Assembly: GCA_016647705.1 (NCBI GenBank)
Contig: CM028326.1
Coordinates: forward strand, 20,530,401 to 20,594,400
DNA length: 64,000 nucleotides
Direction of reading: 5' to 3'
Source of the DNA: Eucommia ulmoides
Lineage: Eukaryota > Streptophyta > Magnoliopsida > Garryales > Eucommiaceae
Position numbers and translations under genes: made by a program
Notes under the pieces: generated by a model
The model's input: the letters and a program-made list of their open reading frames with translations, nothing else
Databases searched by the model: none
Told to the model about the DNA's origin: nothing
Part shown: positions 9,997 through 20,829 of the stretch, piece by piece
Layout: every line of letters starts with the position of its first letter
Numbering within the stretch: the first letter of the stretch is position 1

Positions 9997-11723
9997 TGAT
10001 AGGTGTGAAAAATCTATCTATTTTCAATCCGAATTTGTTAGTTTTCGAATATGTTTATAGTTATTTTTATTATGTTTTAATTAGTTTTCGTACGTTTTGT
10101 ATAAATCAGGTGTGTGGGGGCAAAAAGAGAGGAAACTGGAGCTAAAACGATGAGATCGAACCAAAGCGATTTGAAGTTACGGTGGATAAACAAGCTCGGA
10201 GGTTAAAAGATGAAATAGGCCCACCGTTTAGGCGTCCAGACCACCGCCTAAGTGGTGAAGATGCAGAGAAGAGCAAAATATTACTGACGGACGACCACCT
10301 AGGCAAAAATTCCATCGCCTAGGCAGAAATCCAGCAGAAGACAAAGAAAGGCTACTAACAGCCGCTCGTCTAGGCAAAGTTTTCTTCGCCTAGGCGAAAA
10401 TCCAACAGAATGTTCTCCCAGTCCACCGCCTACTTCACCGCCTAGGCGATCAGACCGAACCGACCTAACTCCGCCTAGGTGAATAATCCACTGCCTAGGC
10501 GGATTTGCCCTGCACAGTCTTGAGATATGTTTAGATATTTTTGAGATATTTTGGCTATAAATACCCCAACTCCTCCCCTTTGGCCAGTATCTCTCTTGGC
10601 CCCTTGGATTTTTGAGCCCCTTAGGTATATCTAAGTGTATATTTAGGAGTTTTAGTGGTAGAGCTCACATCCTGAAGTGGAGAAGACGGTGAATCGATCG
10701 TAGAGCGTTCTTAGCGGTTTATCTTCGGACGAGGCTAAGTTCTTTGATTGTTTTTCCTTATTTCTTTATCTTAGGAGCATGTGAGCATGTTTAGCTCGTT
10801 ATTTTAATGTTTATACGGCTATGGTCACGAGTTAAATATGGATTATAGTAGGGATTAACACTAAATTTATAAATACGTTGTTTGGATGATTTCGATGTTG
10901 CGTTTATGTTTGTTCTTCATAGTTTGATTGTATTTATCGTATTTTTTGTTTATTATGCTTGGATTCATAAATGGAGCATACGGGATTTTGACAAAACCCC
11001 GGATTCGGATTAAGGTAAACAAACACCACGATTCTATAACCCGGTCGGGGTTTGAATCGTGGATAATCGATGATGTGGGGCAAGACACACGCTACCTAGG
11101 GTCGTTAAGACGATGAGGGTGACTTCTTCATTGACTCAAAATTGCATTATATCCCTCATCTTACACTTGGGAGAGGTGGCGAGGGAGTTTTAGAACGGAG
11201 ATTGTCAATAGGGTAAATACAACGCGACGATCCAATAACCCGGGAGGGAGTTGGATTGTGCGCAATCAATGACGCTTGGAGAGACTCACGTGACCTAGGA
11301 TTGTTAATACGTTGAGGGGGACTTGTTCGTTGACTTGAAGTCATGTATTCCCCCGTATTACACTCGGGAGAGGTGGCGGTGGAGTTTACGTATCGAGGTT
11401 GTCAAATAGGTCGAACAATGTAAACGTGAGTAAATCGGAATCGAACACATATTTGTAAACACGTTAATCCCTATGCAATTATTTACCCTAAAACATATTA
11501 GCATATTAGTGTAGTTAATTTAGGATATATTAGTATTACTTTAATTAATTAATTACATTTGTTTTCGCCTGAATAAAGTTAGGTCATGACAAACGCAGTA
11601 TTCGATAGTAACGACAACAATCCCTGTGGATACGATAACCGGATCTTAACGATCACACTATACTAAAACTTAGATCTCGTATACTTGTGAGTGTAAGTAG
11701 CGGCGTTATTTCACGCGCTACCA
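9997..11723 (+). repeat. 5' LTR of the 9997-15398 element
   Basis: The LTR starts TGATAGGTGTG and ends CGCGCTACCA, 1727 bp. In order it holds a palindrome array of CCTAGGC words (about 10214-10510), a TATAAAT box at 10556-10562, a region with two tandem structured cassettes (about 10985-11365), and a conserved AATCCCTGTGGATACGATAA block near 11620 close to the end. Confidence 0.9.
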
Positions 11724-11729
11724 AGTTTT

Positions 11730-11747
11730 TGGCGCCGTTGCCTGGGA
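11730..11747 (+). other. Primer binding site, tRNA-Asp type
   Basis: TGGCGCCGTTGCCTGGGA complements the 3' end of plant tRNA-Asp with one mismatch (expected TGGCGCCGTTGCCGGGGA). It lies 6 bases after the LTR end. Confidence 0.9.
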
Positions 11748-13694
11748 TTGTTTTGATGTTATTGTCGGAGAAACGCGGTAATGGCTCTGGACTTAAGTTT
11801 TATATAGGAGAAGCAAGTGTTTCGTATTGCCGGGGATTGGCGATTTCGTTAGTATTGATATTGTGTGTAAATGACTTAATTTTACTTTAGGCATTTATTT
11901 TGTATATAATTTTTGTTCGTAGTTTTGTTTTTGTTTCCAATGTAGGGTAATTGGCGATGCTTGATCGATGGGTATTGATGCATCCCTTTTGACGGGATTC
12001 CAAGCCGTTTTATGTTGCTTAGCCAAGCACATAAGCCGGTGAGGCGTTTCATTGAAAGATTGAGCCATCCAAAGCAAAACCTCGCTAATCTTGAGGGCGT
12101 TCTGAAAATGTCGGGCCGAGGACGTTAAACCATGCGCTTCTTGGGAGGCAACCCAAGGTCAAATAAGTTAAATCCGTCACATCCGACTTGATTCGGAGGC
12201 GAGATCCTCTCGCCTCCCAGGTAAGTGTTCTAAACACCCTTCGTCAGCATGCTTTAAATTTCATATGTTGAGATTGATGATTGGGATCGCTGAGGACACT
12301 GTCCACTTTGAGTTTGGGGGTGATGTGTAGTATTTAGTATTGTTAGTTTATGTGTTATTGTTTTTCTGTATTGCATGTGTGTTTAGGTTAGAATGTGTTC
12401 TTGTTTTTGTGTTGATTGAGTTGTATACTGAGTTTTGCATTCATCTGGGCCGTCACCCGATGATGAAAATTACCCCTGGTTGTTTTCGAAGTCAAGGGTA
12501 ATACCCATGTATGTATGATTCTGTGTGCTTGACTATGCGTTTTGGTCAAAATTATTGTAGATCCTAATTTGCACGGGCACATAGACTCAATGTATCTTTA
12601 TTCAATTGATTTGAGGACGATTATTGATTAACCAAACTCATAACACATTAAGGATTCTAGAACTTGATTGAGGGGAAGATTTTGGCGAAATCCTAGGCGA
12701 GGTAGTTCAGGAGATGTGACTTAGGCATTCGTTTTGTCGCTTAAGCCTTTTTAAGCCTACCTTGTAACATGTTTATCCCTCGTCACCCTGTCGAAGCCTA
12801 AATGCAAATTCAATTCAGAACACATAAACCAATACCACGGCCAATTGAATTCCTTCTAGTCCTTTATCGCTAAACCAAAGGCACAATTTGAGTGAATCAA
12901 GTTAGCCATTGCAAAGGCTTCTTGATATGAGCGGTTGGGTTTAGGGCGAACTTCTAATTGGTTCGGTATTTGAGTACTCACTTGTCATTTTTCATTTGTA
13001 TTTCACATACCCCTTCAATTGTAACAATCAAATAAGTTTGGGGGTGTGTTCGTTGAAAAGAAAAAAAAAAAATAAAATCAAATGTAAATACGGTTTTTAT
13101 TTCCGTTTCTTTTCACAAGTGAGTACGTCGATCTTAAATGCATGTTCAGGATTGTTTCCAATCTTTCTATGGGGGTTCGAGAGTGAATGTGCCAAGCGTT
13201 GGGTCTTGGGTAACGTTAAGTTAACAACGTTAACCCGTTTTGTATTCCAAATTACCCTTGGCCAAATTAACCTTAACCGAACCAAGTCCTAATGATCTTC
13301 ATGAACTACTAAACCTACATTAGTGGAGAGTGGACCCCAATCCAGCTTATGGTAATCCTTAACTTGTGAATTTCATTGGTGGATAATCCAATCCGATCGT
13401 TGTATAGTTATATTATTGAGTCTCGAACTAACACGTTTACAGGATCTAGAATAGCGTTTACCATTATTGCATGTCGAAATTCTAGAACATTACATGCTGT
13501 GTGTTACCGCCTGAACTCGATACTACTGGCGGTTGTTGAGGGAAAAATAAATAGGCCGTTAGAAGAAGTCAAAACTCGCATGTTGTTATGTTTAGATTGT
13601 TTTTAGGTTATTTGTTATTTATTTCAGTTTGTGTATTTTTCATTTTAGTGTGTGTTTGGCTCGAGGACTAGCCAAATTTTGAGTTTGGGAGTAT
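11748..13694 (+). other. Non-coding internal region of the 9997-15398 element
   Basis: No long frame exists here. The segment 12420-13694 parallels 59240-60585 in the second complete element: GGGC(C)...CCCGATGATGA(A)AATTA, GTCA(A)GGGTAATACC, CGAAATCCTAGG(C/T)GAGGTA, AATAAGTTTGGGGGTGTGTT and the final CTTGAGGACT-like block all occur in the same order. A non-coding stretch kept in order between two elements with different 5' halves suggests cis-acting function such as packaging, dimerisation or second-strand priming. The purine tract ends at 13694. Confidence 0.75.
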
Positions 13695-15398
13695 TGATAG
13701 GCGTGAAAAACCTATCTATTTCCAATCCGAATTTGTTAGTTTTCGAATATGTTTATATTTATTTTTATTATGTCTTAATTAGTTTTCATACTTTTTATAT
13801 AAATCAGGTGTGTGGGGCAAAAAGATAGGCAACTAGAGTTAAAACGATGAGATCGAACCAAAGCGGTTCGAAGTTACGGTGGATAAACAAGCTCGGAGGC
13901 TAAAAGATGAAACAGGCCCACCGCTTAGGCGTCCAGACCATCGCCTAAGAGGTGAAGATGCAGAGAAAAGAAAAATGTTACTGACGGATGACCATCTAGG
14001 CGAAAATTCCATCGCCTAGGCAGAAATCCAACAGAAGATGAAAAAGGGCTACTGACAGCCGCTCGTCTAGGCGAAGTTTTCTTCGCCTAGGCGAAAATCC
14101 AACAGAATGTTCTCCTAGTCCACTGCCTAGGCGATCAAACCGAACCGACCTAACTCTGCCTAGGCAAAGAATCCACTGCCTAGGCAGATTTGCCCTGCAC
14201 AATCTTGAGATATTTTTTAGATATTTTAGCTATAAATACCCCCTCTCCACCCCCTTGGCCGGTATCTCTCTTGGCCCTTTGGATTTTGAGCCCCTTAGGC
14301 TATATCTAAGGGTATAGTTAGGAGTTTTAGTGGTGGATCTTACATCCCGAAGTAGAGAAGACGACGAATCGATCGTAGAGCGTTCTTAGCGGTTTATCTT
14401 CGGACGAGGCTAAGTTCTTCGATTGTTTTTCCTTATTTATTTATCTTAGGAGCATGTGAGCATGTTTAGCTCGTTATTTTCATGTTTATACGGCTATGAC
14501 CACGAGTTAAATATGGATTGTAGTAGGGATTAACACTAAATTTATAAATTCGTTGTTTGGATGATTTCGGTGTTGCGTTTATCTTTGTTCTTCGTAGTTC
14601 GATTGTATTTATCGTATTGTTTGTTTATTATGCTTGGATTGATAAATGGAGAATATGGGGTTTTGACAAAACCCCGAATTCGGATTAAGGTAAACAAACG
14701 CTACGATTCTATAACCCGGTCGGGGTTTGGATCGTGGATAATCGATGACGTGGGGCAAGACACACGCTACCTAGGGTCATTAAGACGATGAGGGGGACTT
14801 CTTCGTTGACTCAAAGTTGCGTTATATCTCTCGTCTTACACTCAGATGAGATGGCGATGAATTTTTAGAATGGAGATTGTCGATAGGGTAAATACAATGC
14901 GACGATCCAATAACCCAGGAAGGAGTTGAATTGTGTGCAATCAATGACGTTGGGCGAGACTCACGTGACCTAGGGTCGTTAAGACGTTGAGGGAGACTTC
15001 TTTGTTGACTCGAATTCATGTATTCTCCCATCTTACACTCAGGAGAGGTGGCGGTGGAGTTTACGAACCGAAATTGTCAAATAGATCAAACAACGTAAAC
15101 GTGAGTAAATCAGAATCGAACACGTATTTGTAAACACGTTAATCCCTATGCAATTATTCACCCTAAAACATATTAGCATATTAGTGTAGTTAATTTAGGA
15201 TATATTAGTATTACTTTAATTAATTAATTATATTTGTTTTCTCTTAGATAAAGTTAGGTCACAACAAATGCGGTATTCGATAGTAATGACAACAATCCCT
15301 GTGGATACGATAACCCGATCTTAACGATCACACTATACTAAAACTTAGAGCTCGTATACTTGCGAGTGTAAATAGTAGTGTTATTTCACACGCTACCA
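13695..15398 (+). repeat. 3' LTR of the 9997-15398 element
   Basis: The LTR is 1704 bp, from TGATAGGCGTG to CACGCTACCA, with TATAAAT at 14231-14237 and a palindrome array at about 13916-14190. It aligns end to end with the 5' LTR. The differences are scattered single bases and short indels, so the insertion is not very recent. Confidence 0.9.
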
Positions 15399-16931
15399 GG
15401 TTATCGTATCCACAGGGATTAGTGTCGTTACTATCGAATACCGCGTTTGTCGTGACCTAATTTTATCTATAAGAAAAATAAATGTATTTAATTAATTTAA
15501 CTAATACTAATATAACCTAAATTAACTACATTAATATACTAATATGTTTTAGGGTGAATAATTTCCTAGGGATTAACATGTTTACAAATACGTGTTCAAT
15601 TTCGATTTACTCACGTTTATGGTGTTCGACCTATTTGACAACCTCGGTACGTAAACTCCATCGCCACCTCTCCCGAGTGTAAGACGAGGGAATACATGAC
15701 TTCGAGTCAACGAAGAAGTCCCCCTTAACATCTTAATGACCCTAGGTCACGTGAGTCTCACCCAGCGTCATTGATTGCACACAATCCAACTCTTGACCGG
15801 GTCATTGGATCGTGCTTTGTATTTACCCTATCGACAATCTCCGTTTTAAAACTCCCTCGCCACCTCTCCCGAGTGTAAGACGGGGGATATAACGCAACTT
15901 CGTGTCAATGAAGAAGTCCCCCTCAATGTTTTAACGACCCTAGGTCACGTGAGTCTTGCTCCAACGTCATCGATTGTCCACAATTCAAACCTCGACCGGG
16001 TTATAGAATCGTGGCGTTTGTTTACCCAAATCCGAATCCGGAGTTTGTCAAAATCCCATATTCTCCATTTATCTAACTAAGCATAATAAACAAACGATAT
16101 GATAAATACAATCAAACTACGAAGAACAAACATGAACGCAACACCGAAATAATCCAAACAACGTATTTATAAATTTATTGTTAATCTCTACTACAATCCA
16201 TGTTTACCTATGGCCTTAGCCACATTTATAATGAAATAACGAGCTAAACATGCTCACATGATCCTAACAACAATCAAAGAACTTAGCCTCGTCCGAAGAT
16301 AAACCGCTAAGAACGCTCAACAATCACTTCGCCGTCTTCTCTACTTCGGGATGTAAGCTCTACCTCTAAAACTCCTAAACCCTAGCCTAAATATAGCCTA
16401 AGGTGCCCAAATGGCCGGGGGGTTTATAAGGAGGAGGGAGGGAATGATATTTATAGACAAAATATCTCAAAAATATATAAATAAATATCTAGGTTGTGCA
16501 GAGGCTCTCCCCCTAGGCGAAGGGATTTTTCGCCTAGGCGGAGGTAGGTAGGTCGGTTTGACTGATCGCTGCGGCGATGAAAATAGCAATGGATGTGGAA
16601 AAGTTCTGCTGAATTTCCGCCTAGGCGGTGGAATTCTCTGCCTAGGCGGTGGTTCATCAGTAACATTTGTTCTTTTCTCAGCATCTTCACCGCTTAGGCG
16701 ACTGGTCTGTTTCACAATTTTGCCTCCGAGCTTATTTTTTCTACCGTTCTTCAATCACTTTTGGTTTGATCTCATCGTTTTCGCTCCAGTTTTCTATCTT
16801 TTTGCCCCACACGCCTGATTTAAACAAAAAGTATGAAAATTAATTAAAACGTAATAAAATACTATATAAACGCTCGAAAATTAACTTAATTCGGTTTAGA
16901 AATATGTAGGTATATCACACCTATCAGTAGG

Positions 16932-17930
16932 CAACTATTTATGCATTTTTTTCTCTTAACTTTTTATGTTTATAAGTTTTTTTTTTCTATTTTTTTTTTC
17001 ACATAATCTTTATGTAGTGGTCTTAGAACATTGGAAAAGACCAAAACAAGGACAAAAAAAACTCCAACTTGGAAGTGCATTCAAGTGATAAACATGTTTT
17101 TCAATATATATCTATAAAATAAATATGTATATGTATAGTAGCACAATTGTTACACTAGTTCTCATCAAATTTTGTAATATTTAGTGTCCTCAACAATCTT
17201 CGGCTCTGAAATCCGGTTTCTATGTAATGAGATTCATGAAAGATATTATTAGAGATAAGAGCATCATTTTTCGAGAAAATGTGAGATACGTTGTTTATTT
17301 TTAATTTATTTTGCACTTTGCATCCCTTGAAAATATTATGATTTTATTTATTTATTTTGCACTTTGCATCTCTCGAAAAAAAAAATTCTCTAACTCATTT
17401 GAATAAATTTTGTAGTTTAATGGGAAGAATGCCTACTTCGAAGAAGAATTAGATGAATTGAGAGCTAAATGGATTAAATATATGTCAAAACAAATGTGAT
17501 TACAGAAAATGTATGTCATTATCTTGAATATGTAATTCATTTGTGAGAAGTTTAAGCTGTGTTGCTGTATTTACAGCGAAACCGTTGTTGTCTTGCTGTT
17601 TTTGCTGTAAAACAGCAACGGTTTTGCTGCAAAAACAACAAAACAGTGCTGTACTTTGCTGTTTTTGAAGCAAAATCATTGCTGTTTACAGTAAAACAGT
17701 TATTCGGCATAAATATTTAACTATAAATATGTTTTTCTGCATAAGATTGTTAGTGCAAACAACTATAAGTAAATAACATATTGAATTATGATATCAGTGC
17801 ATGATGAAGGGTAATACTTAATAACAATTCTGTTTTTTAATTTTCTTTTTTTTTGTTACTCGTGTGTATATTTTAAGTCATTTTTTTTCCCTTTCTAGCT
17901 GCAAGTCCTTGAACAGTGCTGAAAAAAAAA
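16932..17930. other. Right-hand CACTA interior, mostly featureless
   Basis: A short possible exon at about 17420-17500 follows TTTGTAG and reads NGKNAYFEEELDELRAKW before a stop. It could be a terminal exon of a captured gene, but it is too short to name. At 17557-17705 the words GCTGTTTTTGCTGTAAAACAGC and relatives form a cluster of short inverted and direct repeats. The rest is AT-rich without features. Confidence 0.4.
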
Positions 17931-18544
17931 GTTTAATAAGTTTTTTGAGCTTATTTTTTATTTTTAAATCTTTTTTTTAGTAAATTGTTTGTTGTAGCTT
18001 CAAGTTTATTGTTTGAGTTGGTTTCTTGTAGTTGCAAGTTCTTTTTCTAGTTGTGTTTTTTTTTTCTTTTTTGTCGCTACAAGTCTATTTTGTAGCTTTT
18101 TTTAGCTGGTTTTTTCTTTTTTCTTCCGTAGCTACAAGTATTTTTTTTTTTTTGTAGCTGTTTTTGCAAGTTTACTTTTTCCTAGCTGTATTTTTTAAGT
18201 TGATTTTTTTTTTCTAGATGCAGGACTTCATTTTTGGATCAACCGATGCCAAAAGTTAGCTGAACTTCACATTTGGATATTCTATGACCAAGATTTTGAG
18301 CTTGTTTTTTATTTTTAAATCTTTTTTTTAGTAAGTTGTTTGTTGTAACTTCAAGTTTATTGTGTGAGTTGGTTTCTTGTAGCTCCAAGTTCTTTTTCTA
18401 TTTTTTTTTTTTTTTTTGTCGCTTCAAGTCTATTTTGTAGCTTTTTTTAGCTGGTTTTTTCTTTTTTCTTCCGTAGCTACAAGTATTTTTTTTTGTAGCT
18501 GTTTTTTGCAAGTTTACTTTTTCCTAACTATATTTTTTAAGTTG

Positions 18545-18585
<41 letters not shown>

Positions 18586-18670
18586 CTTCTAGATGCAAGA
18601 CTTCATTTTTGGATCAACCGATGTCAAAAGTTAGCTGAACTTCACATTTGGATGTTCTATGACCAAGATG
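17930..18670 (+). repeat. Tandem duplication of about 360 bp, T-rich
   Basis: Copy one (about 17935-18297) and copy two (about 18298-18670) share ordered landmarks: TTTTTTAGTAA(A/G)TTGTTTG, TTGGTTTCTTGTAG, TTCCGTAGCTACAAGTA, and GACTTCATTTTTGGATCAAC. A poly-T run of about 40 bases (18544-18585) has expanded only in the second copy. Confidence 0.85.
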
Positions 18671-18899
18671 TTGGTAGATTACTTTTATTTGTTTTATATT
18701 TGATAGAAATTTTATTTTTTAGACATTTATACTTATAGAAATTTAAGTTTATGATTCTTATTGTTATCTGTGTTTTTCATGTTGATGTAGAATTCTTATG
18801 TGATTAATATTTTAATTGTTTGGGTAATATGAAATTATTTTTTTAGTTAATTTTTATGGTATTTTTCATAAAATGGTGGGTAAATTATTATTATTATTA

Positions 18900-19272
18900 T
18901 TTAATATAGATATGAGAAACAATCACAATTTTTAAATGTGATTTTTTCATTATTAAAGGTGATAGAAAAGAGAGTAAACATCTCAGTTTGATACAAAAGT
19001 GAGATAAATATCGTCAAAATAATCACGTTTATTACTTTGATCACATATATATAACCCTTTTAATCATATTTAAAAATCGTGATATTAGATGGACTAACCA
19101 TCTCAATTTTTGACTGTGATAAAAAACTTACCATCTCGGTTTTTAACTGTGATAAAAAATATACTTTTAATCACACCGCATGGTATCACGATTTGTTTTG
19201 GGACAAAAAACTGTGATAATATTTTTTTTATCACATTTTTTAACTGTGATAAAAAGCCTTTTTCTTGTAGTG
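18900..19272. repeat. CACTA right subterminal repeat zone
   Basis: At least eight copies of GTGATAAAA / TTTTATCAC and related GTGATT words occur in both orientations, ending at the TIR CTTTTTCTTGTAGTG. The left subterminal zone carries the same words. Overlapping 60-codon frames on both strands are artefacts of this repetition. Confidence 0.8.
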
Positions 19273-20640
19273 ATAGAGAAATTAACACACAAATATAGAG
19301 TGGTTCGGTGAGCTACTCTTGTCTACGTCCACTCTTCTAAGCTCCCGCAGGGAATTCGTAATCCACTATAATCTAATCCTGATTCTTTTCCTGGGTAAGA
19401 ATCAAACTCTTACGCCAATCGTTTTCCCACCTAAGGATTAAACCTTTACACCGTGACTTTTTCGTTCAATTTACAACTCACAGAAATACAAAAAACATTT
19501 AATCGTATTTTCCGGCGTCGCAAGTGATTCTCAATGGTTACATTCCAACCCCCTGGGTTGCATCTCGGCTCTCAGCGTCGTGAGTGATTTTCCTCAGTGG
19601 CATCTGTCCAAGTAGAAACCAACTTGGCAAAAACATCAAGAGGAAGGGGTAGACTCTAAAGTACCCTGGCTATGTCGCTCAGAAGCTTACACGCTCGCAC
19701 GCCACCCGAATTAATTTTGAGATATTTTTGGGATATTTTCGAGATATTTTCGGGATATTTCGAGATATTTTCGGGATATTTCGAGATATTTTTGAGATAT
19801 TTTTGAAATATTTTTAGGACATTTTCAAGATATGTTTTGGTCGCCAGCGACCGGCTGCCGTCATCTTATCCTACGCCTACAGCCCTATCGCGCTACGTTT
19901 GGCTAGCAGGGCGCAGATGGGTAATTTCTCCAAATGTATCGACAAGTCCTAGACAAGTAGTGCCCTAACGTGCTTAATACGCTCTCTCCCCAAGCCTCAT
20001 CCATCGAGAATGTAGCAGCAGAAAATACTGTGTGCCAAAAAATTCTCCACTTAAAAAATTCAAGGGCACAAGGTGAGTGGAGGTCAAATTCCAAGGGGTG
20101 CAAAGTGCCAAATTAATGCTCAAAGGGTGAGGGGTGCGAAGTGTGAAATAATGGTCAATGGTTCAAAGTGTGAAATGATTGTCAGGCTTTAGTGGTGCAA
20201 AGCTTCATGCGTGATACTCTACAAACACAACCTCATTGCCCGATGCAGTCCAGCACTTCACCCAAGACCAGGACAACACGTCCTAACACATCCCAACATT
20301 GTTGTACTCACAAAGCTTGGAGTGTCTGTAGTCCACAACCCTTTCACAATCGAAAACACCGGGGGGAACGACGAGATCGGGCTGGAGTTCTAGTCAGCGT
20401 GGGTGGCTGCATTCGAAACTTCCGAGTGGTAAACCGTTCTGAAGGCGGTGAACGGCTGTGTTAGATTCCGAGCAGCGAAGAGTAGAGAGTGCTTAGCCGG
20501 CGGTGATGCTCTTGGCCACCGTCGCAATCAATCTAGGGTATTTTTCCCTTTGCATCACACTTGATCTCTACGCACACTCTTGAACAAGACCATCATCTAT
20601 ACTTATAGTTGAGGACAGCCAGTTGAGATTGACTGGAATC
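19273..20640. other. Unclassified DNA between the CACTA element and DUF26 copy 2
   Basis: Just right of the CACTA element, GTGGTTCGGTGAGCTACTC with TCTACGTCCACTC resembles a phrase common in dispersed plant repeats. Removing the CACTA element joins it to 7100-7244. At 20211-20460 there is a less AT-rich block with a readable frame (...VVHNPFTIENTGGNDEIGLEF, then a stop) that could be a decayed exon of an unidentified gene. I cannot assign it. Confidence 0.4.
19716..19835 (+). repeat. Short tandem repeat, GAGATATTTTCGG-like
   Basis: About nine units of 11-13 bases vary around GAGATATTTT(T/C)G(G/A). The word resembles the GATATTTTTGAGATATTTT run just upstream of the TATA boxes in the gypsy LTRs, but there it is not tandemly expanded. 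Confidence 0.85.
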
Positions 20641-20829
20641 ATTTTGTTATTTGTTTTCTTACTTGATGAAGAATGGAGGCTGGAATGAAGACAAGTTCAA
20701 ATTGCAATTTGCCATTAGTTGTCAACCAATCAAGCAGGAGGGTGGCTAGGATGGCGGTGCATGCATTTCCATGAAATGACGTGGACAAAACAAAATTGAC
20801 AATGCTAATTGTGGCCCCCACTGTCACAA

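Larger units (their letters stand above)
9997..15398 (+). mobile_element. Complete non-autonomous Ty3/gypsy-type LTR element, about 5.4 kb
   Basis: Two direct LTRs (9997-11723 and 13695-15398) flank an internal region of about 1.97 kb. The target duplication is GGTTA (9992-9996 and 15399-15403). A tRNA-Asp-type primer site follows the left LTR. A purine-rich tract within GAGTTTGGGAGTAT, after the phrase CTCGAGGACTAGCC, precedes the right LTR, as in plant Tat/Athila-lineage elements. The internal region has no gag, protease, reverse transcriptase or integrase frame, so it must depend on a helper. It inserted into a solo LTR of its own family in the opposite orientation. Confidence 0.9.
9911..16926 (-). 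mobile_element. Reversed solo gypsy LTR, split by a second element
   Basis: The reversed LTR begins TGGTAGCGCG at 9911 (complement of the usual CGCTACCA end). It is interrupted after 9996, resumes at about 15404 with TCGTATCCACAGGG, and ends CACACCTATCA at 16926 (complement of TGATAGGTGTG). The two pieces abut exactly when the inserted element is removed. The target duplication is GTAGG, at 9906-9910 and 16927-16931. Joined length is about 1.6 kb, similar to the LTRs at 9997 and 13695. With no internal region, it is a solo LTR left by recombination. Confidence 0.87.
7245..19272. mobile_element. CACTA (En/Spm-type) transposon with nested gypsy insertions
   Basis: The left end is CACTACAAGGAAAAAGG (7245) and the right end is CCTTTTTCTTGTAGTG (ending 19272), so the termini are inverted repeats of the CACTA class. 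The flanking trinucleotides are ATA at 7242-7244 and ATA at 19273-19275, the 3-bp target duplication expected for the superfamily. Subterminal DNA on both sides is rich in TTTTATCACA / TGTGATAAAA motifs in both orientations (7360-7440 and 18920-19265), as expected for transposase binding. Removing the nested gypsy insertions (9911-16926 plus one duplication) leaves about 5.0 kb. I see no recognisable TNPA/TNPD transposase, so the element looks non-autonomous. Two separate elements are an alternative, but orientation, termini and TSD all fit one. Confidence 0.82.

Noticed and set aside
19103-19298. Opposed 60-codon frames near the CACTA right end
   Set aside because: Products of repeated GTGATAAAA subterminal motifs in both orientations.
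20192-20464. 90-codon frame and overlapping 60-codon frame
   Set aside because: Possible decayed exon, but no family recognised, no start context and no splice sites that fit; not called as a gene.
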